Shown here one piece after another: positions 1 to 8,268 of a DNA stretch of 42,594 nucleotides. The translations under genes were made by a program, and so were the position numbers. Position 1 is the first letter of the stretch. The number at the start of each line of letters is the position of its first letter. The stretch lies in the NCBI GenBank assembly GCA_015234045.1, contig JADFWU010000024.1, positions 1 to 42,594 of the forward strand, given 5' to 3'. The stretch comes from Magnetococcales bacterium. GTDB taxonomy: Bacteria; Pseudomonadota; Magnetococcia; Magnetococcales; JADFWU01. The notes under the pieces were generated by a model. It saw only the letters and a list, made by a program, of their open reading frames with translations. It did not search any database and was not told the origin of the DNA.

Positions 1-1170
1 GCTACTGCACCGTTGGTGATCGAAGGGTGCATCATGATGCGTAAATGTCATCTGGGAACATGTCCGGTGGGCGTGGCTACTCAGAATGTCAATTTGCGTA
101 AGAAATTTACCGGTGAGCCACAACACATCGTTAACTATTTCTATTTCATTGCCAATGAAGTGCGTGAGTTGATGGCCAGCATGGGCTTTACCAAGCTGGA
201 TGATATGATCGGTCGTGTGGATCTCATTGAGCCGGAAGCGGCTATTGAGCACTGGAAAGCCAAAGGCTTGGACCTGAGCAATATCATTAAAAAGGTTGAT
301 GCGCTGTCTCAATTTGCTGTCCGCTGTGTGACAGAACAGGATCATGGAATTGAGGGTGTGCTTGATCAAAAAATGATCGAATTGGCTCAAGTTGCATTCG
401 ATACTCAAGAGCCTATTGAAATTCATCTGCCCATCCGCAACACCGACCGTACTGTTGGTGCCATGCTGGGCGGTGAGATCTCCAAACGGTTCGGTGGTGC
501 TGGTTTGCCTCTGGGCACCATTAAATGCTTCTTCCGAGGTGTGGCTGGGCAGAGTTTTGGTGCTTTCAACGTAACGGGTGTGACACTGAACCTGAAAGGC
601 GCGGCCAACGACTATGTCTGTAAAGGCATGTCTGGTGGTCGGGTCGTTATTCAACCACCAACTGAGTCCACTTTCATCGCTGAAGAGAACATCATCATCG
701 GCAATACCGTGCTTTACGGCGCAACAGGCGGAACCGCCTTGTTCCGTGGTATGGGCGGTGAGCGTTTTGCGGTGCGTAACTCCGGTGCGCGGGCTGTTGT
801 TGAAGGTCTTGGTGATCACGGTTGTGAATATATGACCGGCGGGACGGTTGTTGTGCTTGGCCCGACTGGCCGAAATTTCGGTGCGGGTATGAGTGGTGGT
901 ATGGCCTTCGTTCTGGATGAAGCGGGCGACTTTGCTTCCCAATGCAATACCGCAATGGTCTTGTTGGAGAAGGTCGAGAGTGACGAAGATGTCGCGCTGT
1001 TGCGCGAATTGGTTCAAGAACATTTTGAATTTACCGGCAGTGCGGTTGCAAACCGATTGCTAGTGGATTGGGAAGAGAGCTTGACCAAGTTTGTCAAAGT
1101 AATGCCCACCGAGTACAAGCGGGTTTTGGCGGAGATAAAAGAAAAGCAGGAGAAATTAGCCAATGGGTAA
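1..1170 (+). CDS. gltB: Glutamate synthase large subunit, C-terminal part (5' end outside window)
   Basis: This is the C-terminal ~389 residues of the NADPH-dependent glutamate synthase alpha subunit, which transfers the glutamine amide to 2-oxoglutarate. The reading frame is open from base 1, so the gene is truncated by the window edge and the internal ATG at 13 is not its start. The first residues hold the Cys cluster CIMMRKCHLGTC followed by PVGVATQ, which matches the ligand motif of the 3Fe-4S cluster at the end of the FMN domain. The rest has the glycine-rich GXGXG beta-helix domain, for example GGEISKRFGGAGLPLG and TGGTVVVLGPTGRNFGAGMSGG. Its stop codon overlaps the start of gltD by 8 bases, indicating translational coupling into a two-subunit enzyme. 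Identification is very secure. Confidence 0.97.
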   Translation, partial: ATAPLVIEGCIMMRKCHLGTCPVGVATQNVNLRKKFTGEPQHIVNYFYFIANEVRELMASMGFTKLDDMIGRVDLIEPEAAIEHWKAKGLDLSNIIKKVDALSQFAVRCVTEQDHGIEGVLDQKMIELAQVAFDTQEPIEIHLPIRNTDRTVGAMLGGEISKRFGGAGLPLGTIKCFFRGVAGQSFGAFNVTGVTLNLKGAANDYVCKGMSGGRVVIQPPTESTFIAEENIIIGNTVLYGATGGTALFRGMGGERFAVRNSGARAVVEGLGDHGCEYMTGGTVVVLGPTGRNFGAGMSGGMAFVLDEAGDFASQCNTAMVLLEKVESDEDVALLRELVQEHFEFTGSAVANRLLVDWEESLTKFVKVMPTEYKRVLAEIKEKQEKLANG

Positions 1171-2605
1171 GGTCACCGGATTTATGGAAATTGGGCGTGA
1201 AACGCCCCAACTTCGGCCAGTGGCGGAACGGGTTCAGGATTTTAGTGACCTGTACCAGATTTTCCCAGTGGAGAAACTTCAGGAACAAGCATCCCGTTGT
1301 ATGGATTGCGGGATTCCTTTCTGCCACAATGGGTGCAGTCTGCACAATCTGATTCCCATCTGGAACGATTGGGTTTATCGGGGTAAGTGGCAGCAGGCGG
1401 TCACCGCGATGCACCGGACCAATAACTTTCCAGAGTTTACCGGCCATGTTTGTCCGGCACTCTGTGAGGCTTCTTGTGTGGTAGGTCTGAATCGGGAGCC
1501 GGTTACCATTCGGCAGATTGAACAGACCATTGCTGAAGAAGGGTTCAAACGGGGTTTGATCAAGCCCGAACCGGCTAAGAATAAGACAGGTAAAACCGTT
1601 GCTGTGGTGGGCTCTGGTCCGTCGGGCATGGCTGCCAGTCAACAACTCACTCGCGCAGGTCATACGGTGACGTTGTTTGAAAAGAATGAACAGCCCGGTG
1701 GTCTTCTACGCTACGGTATCCCAGACTTTAAGCTTGAGAAATGGATCATTGATCGTCGTCTTGAACAGATGAAAGACGAAGGATTGACCGTGAAGACCGG
1801 TGTGAACATCGGTGTGGATATCTCTGGTGATCAACTCAAGAGCGATTTTGATGCCGTTGTTCTGACCGGTGGTTCTGAGCATCCCAGAGATCTGCCGATT
1901 CCTGGTCGGGATTTGGATGGTGTACACTTTGCCATGACATTCCTGGCCCAGCAAAACCGCCGTGTTGCCAAAGAGAGCATTCCTGAAGATCAGGTTATCT
2001 CGGCCAAAGGCAAACGCGTTGTGGTGATCGGTGGTGGTGATACTGGTGCTGACTGTGTCGGTACATCCCGCCGTCAAGGCGCATTGAGTGTGACTCAGCT
2101 TGAGTTGTTGCCTAAGCCGCCCAAGTCGCGTTCCGATGAGACACCTTGGCCGATGTGGCCCAATATGTTGCGGACTTCCACCAGTCATGAAGAGGGGTGC
2201 GAACGCCTCTGGTCCATCCTGACGAAGTCGTTTGAAGGAACTGATGGCAAGGTTAAGCGTTTGAACTGCGTGCGTCTGCATTGGCAAGAACGCGAGGATG
2301 GTGGATTTCCTCGGATGCAAGAGATTGAAGACAGTGAATTTGTTCTGGACGCTGATCTCGTATTGCTTGCCATGGGCTTTCTTCATCCGGTTCAAGAAGG
2401 TATGCTAACGCAGTTGGGTGTTGAGTATGATAATCGCGGTAACGTTAACGTTGACGACAACGGCATGAGCAGTGTTGAGGGTGTTTTTGCTGCTGGAGAT
2501 ATGGCCACGGGTCAATCTTTGGTCCTGAAAGCGATCAGCGGCGGTCGTCAAGTGGCGATAGGCGTAGATGCTTGGTTGCGTGGCGGTCAATCCGTTTTGG
2601 GATAG
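1163..2605 (+). CDS. gltD: Glutamate synthase small subunit (beta, FAD/NADPH)
   Basis: A 480-residue beta subunit of NADPH-GOGAT that passes electrons from NADPH through FAD and Fe-S centres to GltB. The N-terminal ~150 residues carry the Cys pattern of the 4Fe-4S domain (CMDCGIPFCHNGC near residue 47 and CPALCEASC near residue 98). A first dinucleotide fold begins at VAVVGSGPSGMAASQ (FAD) and a second at VVVIGGGDTGADC (NADPH). The closing motif EGVFAAGDMATGQSLV is typical of the FAD-binding end of this family. The ATG overlaps the gltB stop, and a strong hairpin with a T-run follows the stop, so gltBD looks like a complete transcription unit. Length is normal for the family. Confidence 0.97.
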   Translation: MGKVTGFMEIGRETPQLRPVAERVQDFSDLYQIFPVEKLQEQASRCMDCGIPFCHNGCSLHNLIPIWNDWVYRGKWQQAVTAMHRTNNFPEFTGHVCPALCEASCVVGLNREPVTIRQIEQTIAEEGFKRGLIKPEPAKNKTGKTVAVVGSGPSGMAASQQLTRAGHTVTLFEKNEQPGGLLRYGIPDFKLEKWIIDRRLEQMKDEGLTVKTGVNIGVDISGDQLKSDFDAVVLTGGSEHPRDLPIPGRDLDGVHFAMTFLAQQNRRVAKESIPEDQVISAKGKRVVVIGGGDTGADCVGTSRRQGALSVTQLELLPKPPKSRSDETPWPMWPNMLRTSTSHEEGCERLWSILTKSFEGTDGKVKRLNCVRLHWQEREDGGFPRMQEIEDSEFVLDADLVLLAMGFLHPVQEGMLTQLGVEYDNRGNVNVDDNGMSSVEGVFAAGDMATGQSLVLKAISGGRQVAIGVDAWLRGGQSVLG

Positions 2606-2628
2606 CGCGTACTTTTTTGAGTTCAATC

Positions 2629-2664
2629 AAGCCTCTGACAGCGTGTTTTGTCAGGGGCTTTTTT
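2629..2664 (+). terminator. Rho-independent terminator after gltD
   Basis: A 12-base arm (AAGCCTCTGACA, 2629-2640) pairs with TGTCAGGGGCTT (2649-2660), allowing one G-U pair, across an 8-base loop. A T-run follows directly. It lies 24 bases past the gltD stop. Confidence 0.85.
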
Positions 2665-2711
2665 GTGTGTTGCGTATTATTCTTATTCTTCTGTTGAGTG
2701 TGTTTACGATC

Positions 2712-2741
2712 TTGACAGAAGGATTGGTAAAGAACTACACT
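2712..2741 (+). promoter_or_regulatory. Candidate sigma-70 promoter for the zapB-like/zapA/6S unit
   Basis: A perfect -35 box TTGACA (2712-2717) is followed after 18 bases by TACACT (2736-2741). It sits after the gltD terminator and about 120 bases before the zapB-like start. Called by consensus match only. Confidence 0.5.
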
Positions 2742-2859
2742 GATTATAAGAGAAAATAGAATTAGTTGACAAAGGAACAGGAAGGAACAGAGTGGGATCT
2801 GTCCCGTCTTTAATGCCTTGTCATTGACCATAAACTGTTTCGAATGGCGCGAGAACCTC

Positions 2860-3156
2860 ATGGATCCAACAGCTGCTGATGCGGTAACCCAGGAACCCAG
2901 CATGACGGAAAGTCTGTTGACCGCCCTGGAAAGACGTTTTGAAGCCGTATCTAAACGAATGTTGGAACTCAGAGATGAGAACCAGTCTTTATTATCGGGC
3001 CAAGACGATGTTGATGCCCGTGTTCAAGAGCTTCAGGCGCTAAAAGAGCGTAATCAACAGCTGGAACAAGAGGTGGAAAATCTTCAGCAAGAGCGGGAGA
3101 AAACCATCCAGCGCATTGAAGAACTTCTTGCCAAATTCGAACAGTTGAGTCAGTAA
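2860..3156 (+). CDS. Small coiled-coil protein, ZapB/TIGR02449-like
   Basis: A 98-residue acidic, almost wholly helical protein. From about residue 15 to the end it has heptad-like spacing of Leu and charged residues (LERRFEAVSKRMLEL, LKERNQQLEQEVENLQQ), which predicts a parallel coiled coil. Genes of this kind commonly sit just upstream of zapA and are annotated as ZapB-like or TIGR02449 division accessory proteins. I chose ATG 2860 over an in-frame TTG at 2818, because the 14 extra residues do not look like the family and the ATG begins the conserved helical part. No strong ribosome binding site is visible. The division role is inferred from the neighbour and the coiled coil, not from a diagnostic motif. 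Confidence 0.75.
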   Translation: MDPTAADAVTQEPSMTESLLTALERRFEAVSKRMLELRDENQSLLSGQDDVDARVQELQALKERNQQLEQEVENLQQEREKTIQRIEELLAKFEQLSQ

Positions 3157-3240
3157 TCCAAGTACGGGAACCGAGCTGTATTACATGTTGAAAGCAGGTA
3201 TCTGTTACGGTTCCAAAGTGTTTTTTCCGGGAGTAGGGCC

Positions 3241-3540
3241 TTGAAACGATCGGTAGAAGTGATGATCCATGGCCAGAGCTTTCGGTTGCGCACAGAGGCG
3301 AATGATGCCTATGTACGGGATCTGGCAGGCCATGTTGACAATGTCATGCAGCGGGTCAACCGGGGTTCATCGTCCCTGGCAATGGATCGACTGGCCATTA
3401 TGGCAGCTTTGCAGATAACCGACAGCATGTTCCAAATGGAACAGCAGTCGGAGAAAGATAAGCAGATTAGTGTCTCAATTGATGAACGGATCACCCGTTT
3501 GATTGATCATTGCGATACGCTGCTGTTTGAGTCGAAATGA
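3241..3540 (+). CDS. zapA: Cell division protein ZapA
   Basis: A 99-residue ZapA homologue, a cytoplasmic protein that binds and cross-links FtsZ filaments at the division ring. The N-terminal part MKRSVEVMIHGQSFRLRTE followed by a conserved Asp-rich turn is the ZapA head domain. The stretch SLAMDRLAIMAALQITDSMF and the remaining C-terminal helix form the dimerising coiled coil. The start is TTG 3241, preceded by GGGAG about 7 bases upstream. It is directly followed by the 6S RNA gene and then the cyclo-ligase gene, the same order as in E. coli. Confidence 0.92.
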   Translation: MKRSVEVMIHGQSFRLRTEANDAYVRDLAGHVDNVMQRVNRGSSSLAMDRLAIMAALQITDSMFQMEQQSEKDKQISVSIDERITRLIDHCDTLLFESK

Positions 3541-3720
3541 GACCCCTGCTGTGTTTGTGTGGATTTCGGTGTCCTCCTGAGCCGATACTTACGAACCTTA
3601 GGAATCCTGCTCTGATCGTGGAGTGCGAGCTTTAGGGCTTACCGGAAGCGATTATTCAGGAGTCCACCTTGATCCAAGGGTTCAAGAGGAAAGTTTTCCC
3701 ACGGCACCGGTGGGGGTTTC
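3541..3720 (+). ncRNA. ssrS: 6S RNA
   Basis: The 180 bases between zapA and the cyclo-ligase gene carry the conserved 6S elements in the right order. CCTGAGCCGATA lies near 3575-3586 on the 5' side of the central bubble. The 3' side has CACCTTGATCCAAGGGTTCA near 3664-3683. The ends can pair (ACCCC near 3542-3546 with GGGGT near 3713-3717), as required for the closing stem. 6S RNA binds sigma-70 RNA polymerase holoenzyme and mimics an open promoter. Exact ends are approximate. Its position matches the known zapA-ssrS-ygfA arrangement, and it is probably processed from a transcript shared with its neighbours. Confidence 0.9.
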
Positions 3721-3723
3721 AGA

Positions 3724-4335
3724 ATGTCTGAGCATAAACAACGCATTCGTCAGTCTATTCTGGCGCAGCGTATGGACATGAGTGCTTCTCAGGTCCAACG
3801 ACTCAGTGCGACCATCTGCGCACACATCACCCTTTCTGCGTCATTCGGAGCGGCCCGATATGTCGGGATCTATCACCCGATCCGTAATGAAGTGGACCTC
3901 CTGTCCCTGATTGTTACTACGGGGCGTAAAGCGTCAAATTGCATAAAGCAGTTTTATCTGCCGGTTACTGATCGAAATAGTGGAATGTTGCGCTTCTGTC
4001 CTTTTGATGTGCAAACACCGCTTGTTACCGGTGCATTTGGCGTTAAAGAACCAAAACAGCAGACCAATACTCCCTGCTTGATGCCTGAAGGTATGGTTAA
4101 ACTTGACCTTCTTTTGATGCCACTGGTTGGTTTTTCCAACACAGGTATTCGTTTGGGCTATGGCGGTGGATATTATGATCGGACGTTGGCTGAAAAAGAC
4201 CGATCATCAGCTGAGAAACCATTATTGATCGGTGTGGGTTACGCATTTCAACAGGTGGATCTCCTGTATGCGGAAAGCCATGATTGGCCTTTGGATGGTA
4301 TCGTTACTGAAAATGGTCTGCATATCCTGTCATAA
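3724..4335 (+). CDS. fau: 5-formyltetrahydrofolate cyclo-ligase
   Basis: A 203-residue enzyme that converts 5-formyl-THF to 5,10-methenyl-THF with ATP, recovering folate stored as an inhibitor. The C-terminal signature GIRLGYGGGYYDR (around residues 139-151) is diagnostic for the family, and the N-terminal part has the expected KQRIRQSILAQR helix. The end, WPLDGIVTENG, matches the family's conserved 'hD' region. The ATG starts only 3 bases after the 6S RNA, so the gene is probably co-transcribed with it, as for E. coli ygfA. Length is normal. Confidence 0.95.
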   Translation: MSEHKQRIRQSILAQRMDMSASQVQRLSATICAHITLSASFGAARYVGIYHPIRNEVDLLSLIVTTGRKASNCIKQFYLPVTDRNSGMLRFCPFDVQTPLVTGAFGVKEPKQQTNTPCLMPEGMVKLDLLLMPLVGFSNTGIRLGYGGGYYDRTLAEKDRSSAEKPLLIGVGYAFQQVDLLYAESHDWPLDGIVTENGLHILS

Positions 4336-4531
4336 GTGTTGCGTCGTGTCGCACGCTTGATGGCTGGAAGGGGGAGGCCTGCATGCTTTCCTTAATTCGA
4401 GGCAATGAAAATATAACCGTGCTGAACTGTTCGGTGCTTGCTGCAATGCGTTGGTCGATCATTTTTGACCAGTGCATTTTAAGTGCTGTGCGCTGATTTT
4501 ATGCTCAAGCGTGGTGGGAGATAAGGATATC

Positions 4532-6091
4532 ATGGATCTAATGGCACTGTTGATCGGTATAGTGGCTGGAGTAGCACTTTCAGCGATTGCTTTGATCTAT
4601 ATTCGACGCAATGATAATCAAGTGCGTCAAGAGCAGGAAATGCGTACCCAGAACTTGTTGCAAGAAGCACGTGACAAGAGTGAAGCCATGGTACGGGAAG
4701 CGGATCAGCGCAACAAAGAAGAGCGCAAACAGTTTAAGGCTGAACTGGATCGCGAATATAAACGACATCGTAAAGAGCTGAAAGATCAGAAAAATGCTCT
4801 TGCGGATAAAGAACGTCAGCTGGATAAACGCTTTAGTCAGCTTGATAAAAAAGATGATGAGCTGGAACGACGTCGCAGTGTGCTGGAGAAGGATCGCCGT
4901 GCAGTAGAAGAGACGCGCAATAAACATCAGCAGCTTCTGAAAAATGTTGAAAAGCGTTTGGAGGAGGTTGCACACTTTACCCGTGACGAGGCGAAAGCAG
5001 CTTTGATGACCGCTTTGGAAGATGAAGCCCGTCAAGAGGCTGGCCGCATGCTCAAACAGCTTGAGGATGAGGCGCGTGATAGCGCCACTAAAAGAGCGCA
5101 GGATTTTATCGCCACAGCCATTCAACGTTTTGCTGGTGAGTTTGTTGCTGAACATACTGTGTCTGTTGTCAATCTGCCAAACGATGATATGAAAGGGCGG
5201 ATTATCGGTCGAGAAGGGCGTAATATTCGTGCCCTTGAAGCGGCTACCGGTTGCGATTTAATTATTGATGATACTCCGGAAGCGGTGGTTATTTCCGGCT
5301 TTGATCCCGTTCGACGCCAGGTGGCGCGACGTGCTTTGGAAGAGTTGGTAACTGATGGGCGCATCCATCCTGCCCGTATTGAAGAGATCGTCCGTAAAGC
5401 CAATAAAGGCATCAATGCTGAAATTCGTGAAGCTGGTGAGCAGGTTGTTTTTGATCTCGGAATGCGGGATCTTCACCCTGAATTGGTTAAGCTGTTGGGT
5501 GCTTTGAAATTCCGCACATCTTATACCCAAAATGTGCTGAATCACTCCATTGAAGTAGCCTATTTTGCCGGTATCATGGCGGAAGAGTTGGGCTTGGATG
5601 GTGATTTGGCTCGGCGATGTGGTTTGTTACATGATATCGGTAAAGCCATTGATCATGATCGTCAGGGGTCGCATGCTGTTCTGGGTGGCCAGTTGGTCAA
5701 GCGCTATAAAGAGCATCCTATTGTGATCAATTCGGTCTGGTCGCATCATTTTGATATTGAGCCAGATTCGGTTTACGGTCCTTTGACCAATGCCGCTGAT
5801 GCGCTTTCCGCCGCCCGCCCTGGGGCGCGGCGTGAAAATGTGGAAACCTATATCAAACGGCTGGAAAATCTGGAACGTATTGCGTCTGATTTCGGTGGCG
5901 TGGATAAAGCCTATGCGATCCAGGCAGGCCGAGAGCTGCGGGTGATGGTTTCTTACAATAAGGTCTCTGATGAAGGGTCTTTACTGTTGGCACGGGATAT
6001 CGCCAGACGGGTAGAGGATGAGATGACCTATCCGGGCCAGATTAAAGTCACGGTGATTCGTGAAATGCGTGCCACAGAGGTGGCGCACTGA
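4532..6091 (+). CDS. rny: Ribonuclease Y
   Basis: A 519-residue membrane-anchored endoribonuclease that initiates mRNA turnover. The order is one N-terminal membrane helix ([20 protein letters not shown]), a long charged coiled coil to about residue 200, a KH domain with [13 protein letters not shown] near residue 223, and an HD phosphohydrolase domain with [10 protein letters not shown] near residue 367. The start is ATG 4532, preceded by GGGAGATAAGGA. An in-frame ATG at 4472 would add 20 residues that are not family-like ahead of the anchor. The enzyme is typical of Firmicutes but also occurs in some proteobacterial lineages. No other gene lies within 190 bases upstream. Confidence 0.96.
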   Translation: MDLMALLIGIVAGVALSAIALIYIRRNDNQVRQEQEMRTQNLLQEARDKSEAMVREADQRNKEERKQFKAELDREYKRHRKELKDQKNALADKERQLDKRFSQLDKKDDELERRRSVLEKDRRAVEETRNKHQQLLKNVEKRLEEVAHFTRDEAKAALMTALEDEARQEAGRMLKQLEDEARDSATKRAQDFIATAIQRFAGEFVAEHTVSVVNLPNDDMKGRIIGREGRNIRALEAATGCDLIIDDTPEAVVISGFDPVRRQVARRALEELVTDGRIHPARIEEIVRKANKGINAEIREAGEQVVFDLGMRDLHPELVKLLGALKFRTSYTQNVLNHSIEVAYFAGIMAEELGLDGDLARRCGLLHDIGKAIDHDRQGSHAVLGGQLVKRYKEHPIVINSVWSHHFDIEPDSVYGPLTNAADALSAARPGARRENVETYIKRLENLERIASDFGGVDKAYAIQAGRELRVMVSYNKVSDEGSLLLARDIARRVEDEMTYPGQIKVTVIREMRATEVAH

Positions 6092-6125
6092 CGGCACACT
6101 GAAGCGTGCTATACCTGTTGGGTTT

Positions 6126-6797
6126 TTATTCGAAACGGGCAAAGAAACTGGACATTTGACTGCGCTCATATTTGCTTCGGTATGTCATGAGGCGTTTGAT
6201 CAATTCAGGTACAATCACATGGTTGCCTGGTGGAGGTTCACCGTAGACCCAGTTTTCCTGACCAACATTAAAGACAAACTTGTCATAGGGTCCGGTGAAT
6301 GGGCCGTTGATTGGGTTGCCTTTGATGCGTCTGCGGGTATACACGCGAACAAAATCGCTTTTTGGGTGAAAACCAAATGCCATTTCTGTACCTAGAAGCG
6401 TGAGTTTTTCGTAACATTTGTCTTTGATACGGTGTCCAATCACGCACTGCGATAGCTCATCATAGAACATGATAGCATTTGTTTCGTTGAGCCCTTTGCG
6501 AAGATGTCGGCAGAGTCGATGTATATGATTTGATGGAAAATTAGATTGAAATTGTCTGAATCGTGTACAGTTACATGTCAAACGATACAGATTGACACGG
6601 TAGCTTTTGAACGCTTTGCGCTTACTCTGAACACGTGTGAGCTTATTCATGTCCTTGGGTAGGGTTGGCAGTGTCAATCCCGGACAGTTTTTAAACGCTT
6701 TTCGAATCCGTAGTCGTTTGATCTGCGGCGCGATGATGAAGCGAATTGTTGCCCAAATTGGCAGTAGAAAAAAGAAAATAATGTCAAAAAGTTCCAT
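6126..6797 (-). CDS. Unrecognised membrane-anchored protein
   Basis: A 223-residue protein I do not recognise. It starts with a hydrophobic segment (LFDIIFFFLLPIWATIRFII, residues 3-22) that looks like an N-terminal membrane anchor. A strongly basic stretch follows (Lys/Arg-rich, about residues 26-75), then a mixed globular part with aromatic and charged residues. The C-terminal half has a Gly/Pro-rich loop (GEPPPGNHVIVPELIKRL). I chose ATG 6797 because the anchor begins there; an in-frame ATG at 6833 would add 12 polar residues. It lies between rny and a LolA-like gene and is transcribed against both, so it is a single-gene unit. Codon use looks somewhat more AT-rich than its neighbours. Antisense frames in this stretch are less protein-like. 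Confidence 0.65.
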   Translation of the reverse strand: MELFDIIFFFLLPIWATIRFIIAPQIKRLRIRKAFKNCPGLTLPTLPKDMNKLTRVQSKRKAFKSYRVNLYRLTCNCTRFRQFQSNFPSNHIHRLCRHLRKGLNETNAIMFYDELSQCVIGHRIKDKCYEKLTLLGTEMAFGFHPKSDFVRVYTRRRIKGNPINGPFTGPYDKFVFNVGQENWVYGEPPPGNHVIVPELIKRLMTYRSKYERSQMSSFFARFE

Positions 6798-7013
6798 CGT
6801 ATTATCCGACGCAGTAGCCGTGTTAGGTATCATTCACCATATTGATCACACACTGTGAGCATAATGACAGATTCAGTGTATAAACGGGAAGAGGACAAAT
6901 AAAAAGAGCGTCTGTTGTGGGAATTTAGAGTGGTGCAAACAGGGCCTAACAGGCTCCAAAGGTTATTCAATTATTATTTTGTTTGATTGCTTGTCTATTT
7001 TGAGGTGGCGATT

Positions 7014-7781
7014 GTGAATAGAGTATTCGTCATTTGTGTTGTGCTGTTTGCATTGATGGGGGCTACATTCTCCATTGAGGCCCAAGAGCGTGTGCTCAAG
7101 CCTGATGACGTGCTTGCCCGTGTGGAGAAGACCCTGTTTCCTGATCAGTGTCGGATCTATTTTAACGTGGTGAATAAGCGTCCGAACCGTCCCGAGCAGA
7201 GTGCGACGCTCTTTGCTGTCCGAATGGGTGGTGATCGTATGGCAGCTTTGATATTAAAGCCTACGGATCGGATAGGGCAGGCGGTGTTACGGCATGGGAA
7301 TGAGATTTGGTCACGTAATCCTGGTGATCTGAGGCCGGTTCATACGCGCCTTACTCAGGGGTTTGTCGGTGGGGTTGTGAATACCATGGACATTCTGCCT
7401 CTTGATCTATCATTAAGCTATCGTACACAGTGGAATATTGATGAAGGCACGGATGAACAGTCTCATATTCTGGATTTGACACCGTTGGAGCCGGGTTCGG
7501 TGCCATATGGTTTGATTCGCATGTGGGTTGATAAAAAACTGTTTGCGCCCAACAAGGTAGAGTTATATTCAATGCCTGGACGCTTGATGAAGACCATGGT
7601 CTATCACGAGGTCGCTGTGATGGCACCTGGGTTGGTACGTCCCAGGCGGATTGAAGTCACTGATGCGCGAAACAAAGGGTATGTCAGTGTCATTCATTAT
7701 GGCCGTATTCATCCGGCTGTATTGAATGCTTCTGTATTTGAACCAAAAGCACTGGGTCAGTTGGGACGTTTGATGAGATAG
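7014..7781 (+). CDS. LolA-like outer-membrane lipoprotein-sorting family protein
   Basis: A 255-residue exported protein. The N-terminus VNRVFVICVVLFALMGATF followed by SIEAQ is a signal peptide with likely cleavage near residue 23. The remainder resembles the COG2834 lipoprotein-sorting family: a DVLARVEKTLFP opening helix, several beta strands, and the block IRMWVDKKLFAPNKVELY followed by MKTMVYHEV and RPRRIEVTD. That block is the 'mobile lipid-binding barrel' pattern of these proteins. The start is GTG 7014 with GAGGTGG five bases upstream; a longer in-frame start at 6987 lacks such a site. The exact cargo is unknown. Such proteins often pair with membrane transporters, but none is adjacent here. 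Confidence 0.75.
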   Translation: MNRVFVICVVLFALMGATFSIEAQERVLKPDDVLARVEKTLFPDQCRIYFNVVNKRPNRPEQSATLFAVRMGGDRMAALILKPTDRIGQAVLRHGNEIWSRNPGDLRPVHTRLTQGFVGGVVNTMDILPLDLSLSYRTQWNIDEGTDEQSHILDLTPLEPGSVPYGLIRMWVDKKLFAPNKVELYSMPGRLMKTMVYHEVAVMAPGLVRPRRIEVTDARNKGYVSVIHYGRIHPAVLNASVFEPKALGQLGRLMR

Positions 7782-7863
7782 TAAATGCAGTGTCTTTGCA
7801 CCACTATTCACCGTGTGAGAGCTGTTAAATCTGTTGATAGAGGTGTCGTCCCGGTTTTTTCCT

Positions 7864-7891
7864 TTGGAAAAGGGATGAAGTTCTCTATACT
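7864..7891 (+). promoter_or_regulatory. Candidate sigma-70 promoter for infA
   Basis: TTGGAA (7864-7869) and TATACT (7886-7891) are separated by 16 bases, about 85 bases upstream of the infA start. Consensus match only. Confidence 0.35.
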
Positions 7892-7976
7892 TCCTCGCTT
7901 AACCTGGAAATTGTGTGGCACCGTAATGCCTGGAACAGGTTGACTGTATTTAAATAGACTTTGAGGAGAGTTGGTT

Positions 7977-8195
7977 TTGAGTAAGGAAGATGTCATTGAA
8001 ATGGAAGGGACGGTTTTGGAAAATCTGCCCAATGCCATGTTCCGTGTTCAGTTGGAGAATGATCATAAGCTATTGTGTCATATTTCTGGCCGTATGCGTA
8101 AACACTATATTCGGATTCTCCCTGGCGACCGTGTAACGGTCCAGCTGACTCCCTATGATCTGACTAAAGGTCGGATTTCCTACCGTCATAAATAA
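7977..8195 (+). CDS. infA: Translation initiation factor IF-1
   Basis: A 72-residue OB-fold protein that occupies the ribosomal A site during initiation. The sequence [19 protein letters not shown] followed by [27 protein letters not shown] and [14 protein letters not shown] is nearly a consensus IF-1. The start is the second of two close TTG codons (7977), giving the standard length and leaving GAGGAG (about 7962-7967) at a good distance. A TTG start is notable for an initiation factor. It stands alone, with parE starting 73 bases downstream. Confidence 0.97.
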   Translation: MSKEDVIEMEGTVLENLPNAMFRVQLENDHKLLCHISGRMRKHYIRILPGDRVTVQLTPYDLTKGRISYRHK

Positions 8196-8268
8196 TCATT
8201 AAACGAAATAGACGGATCAGGTGGTTGTTGTCTATGTGTAGACAGAACTGACTGACCGCAGTGCGGCT

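Noticed and set aside
13-1170. gltB beginning at ATG 13
   Set aside because: The frame is open to base 1 and the protein is clearly the interior of a much longer GltB.
1706-2395. 229-residue minus-strand frame within gltD
   Set aside because: Antisense to gltD with no ribosome binding site or family marks.
2818-2859. TTG 2818 as start of the zapB-like gene
   Set aside because: The 14 added residues are hydrophobic/Cys-containing and not family-like; ATG 2860 fits better, although no strong ribosome binding site decides it.
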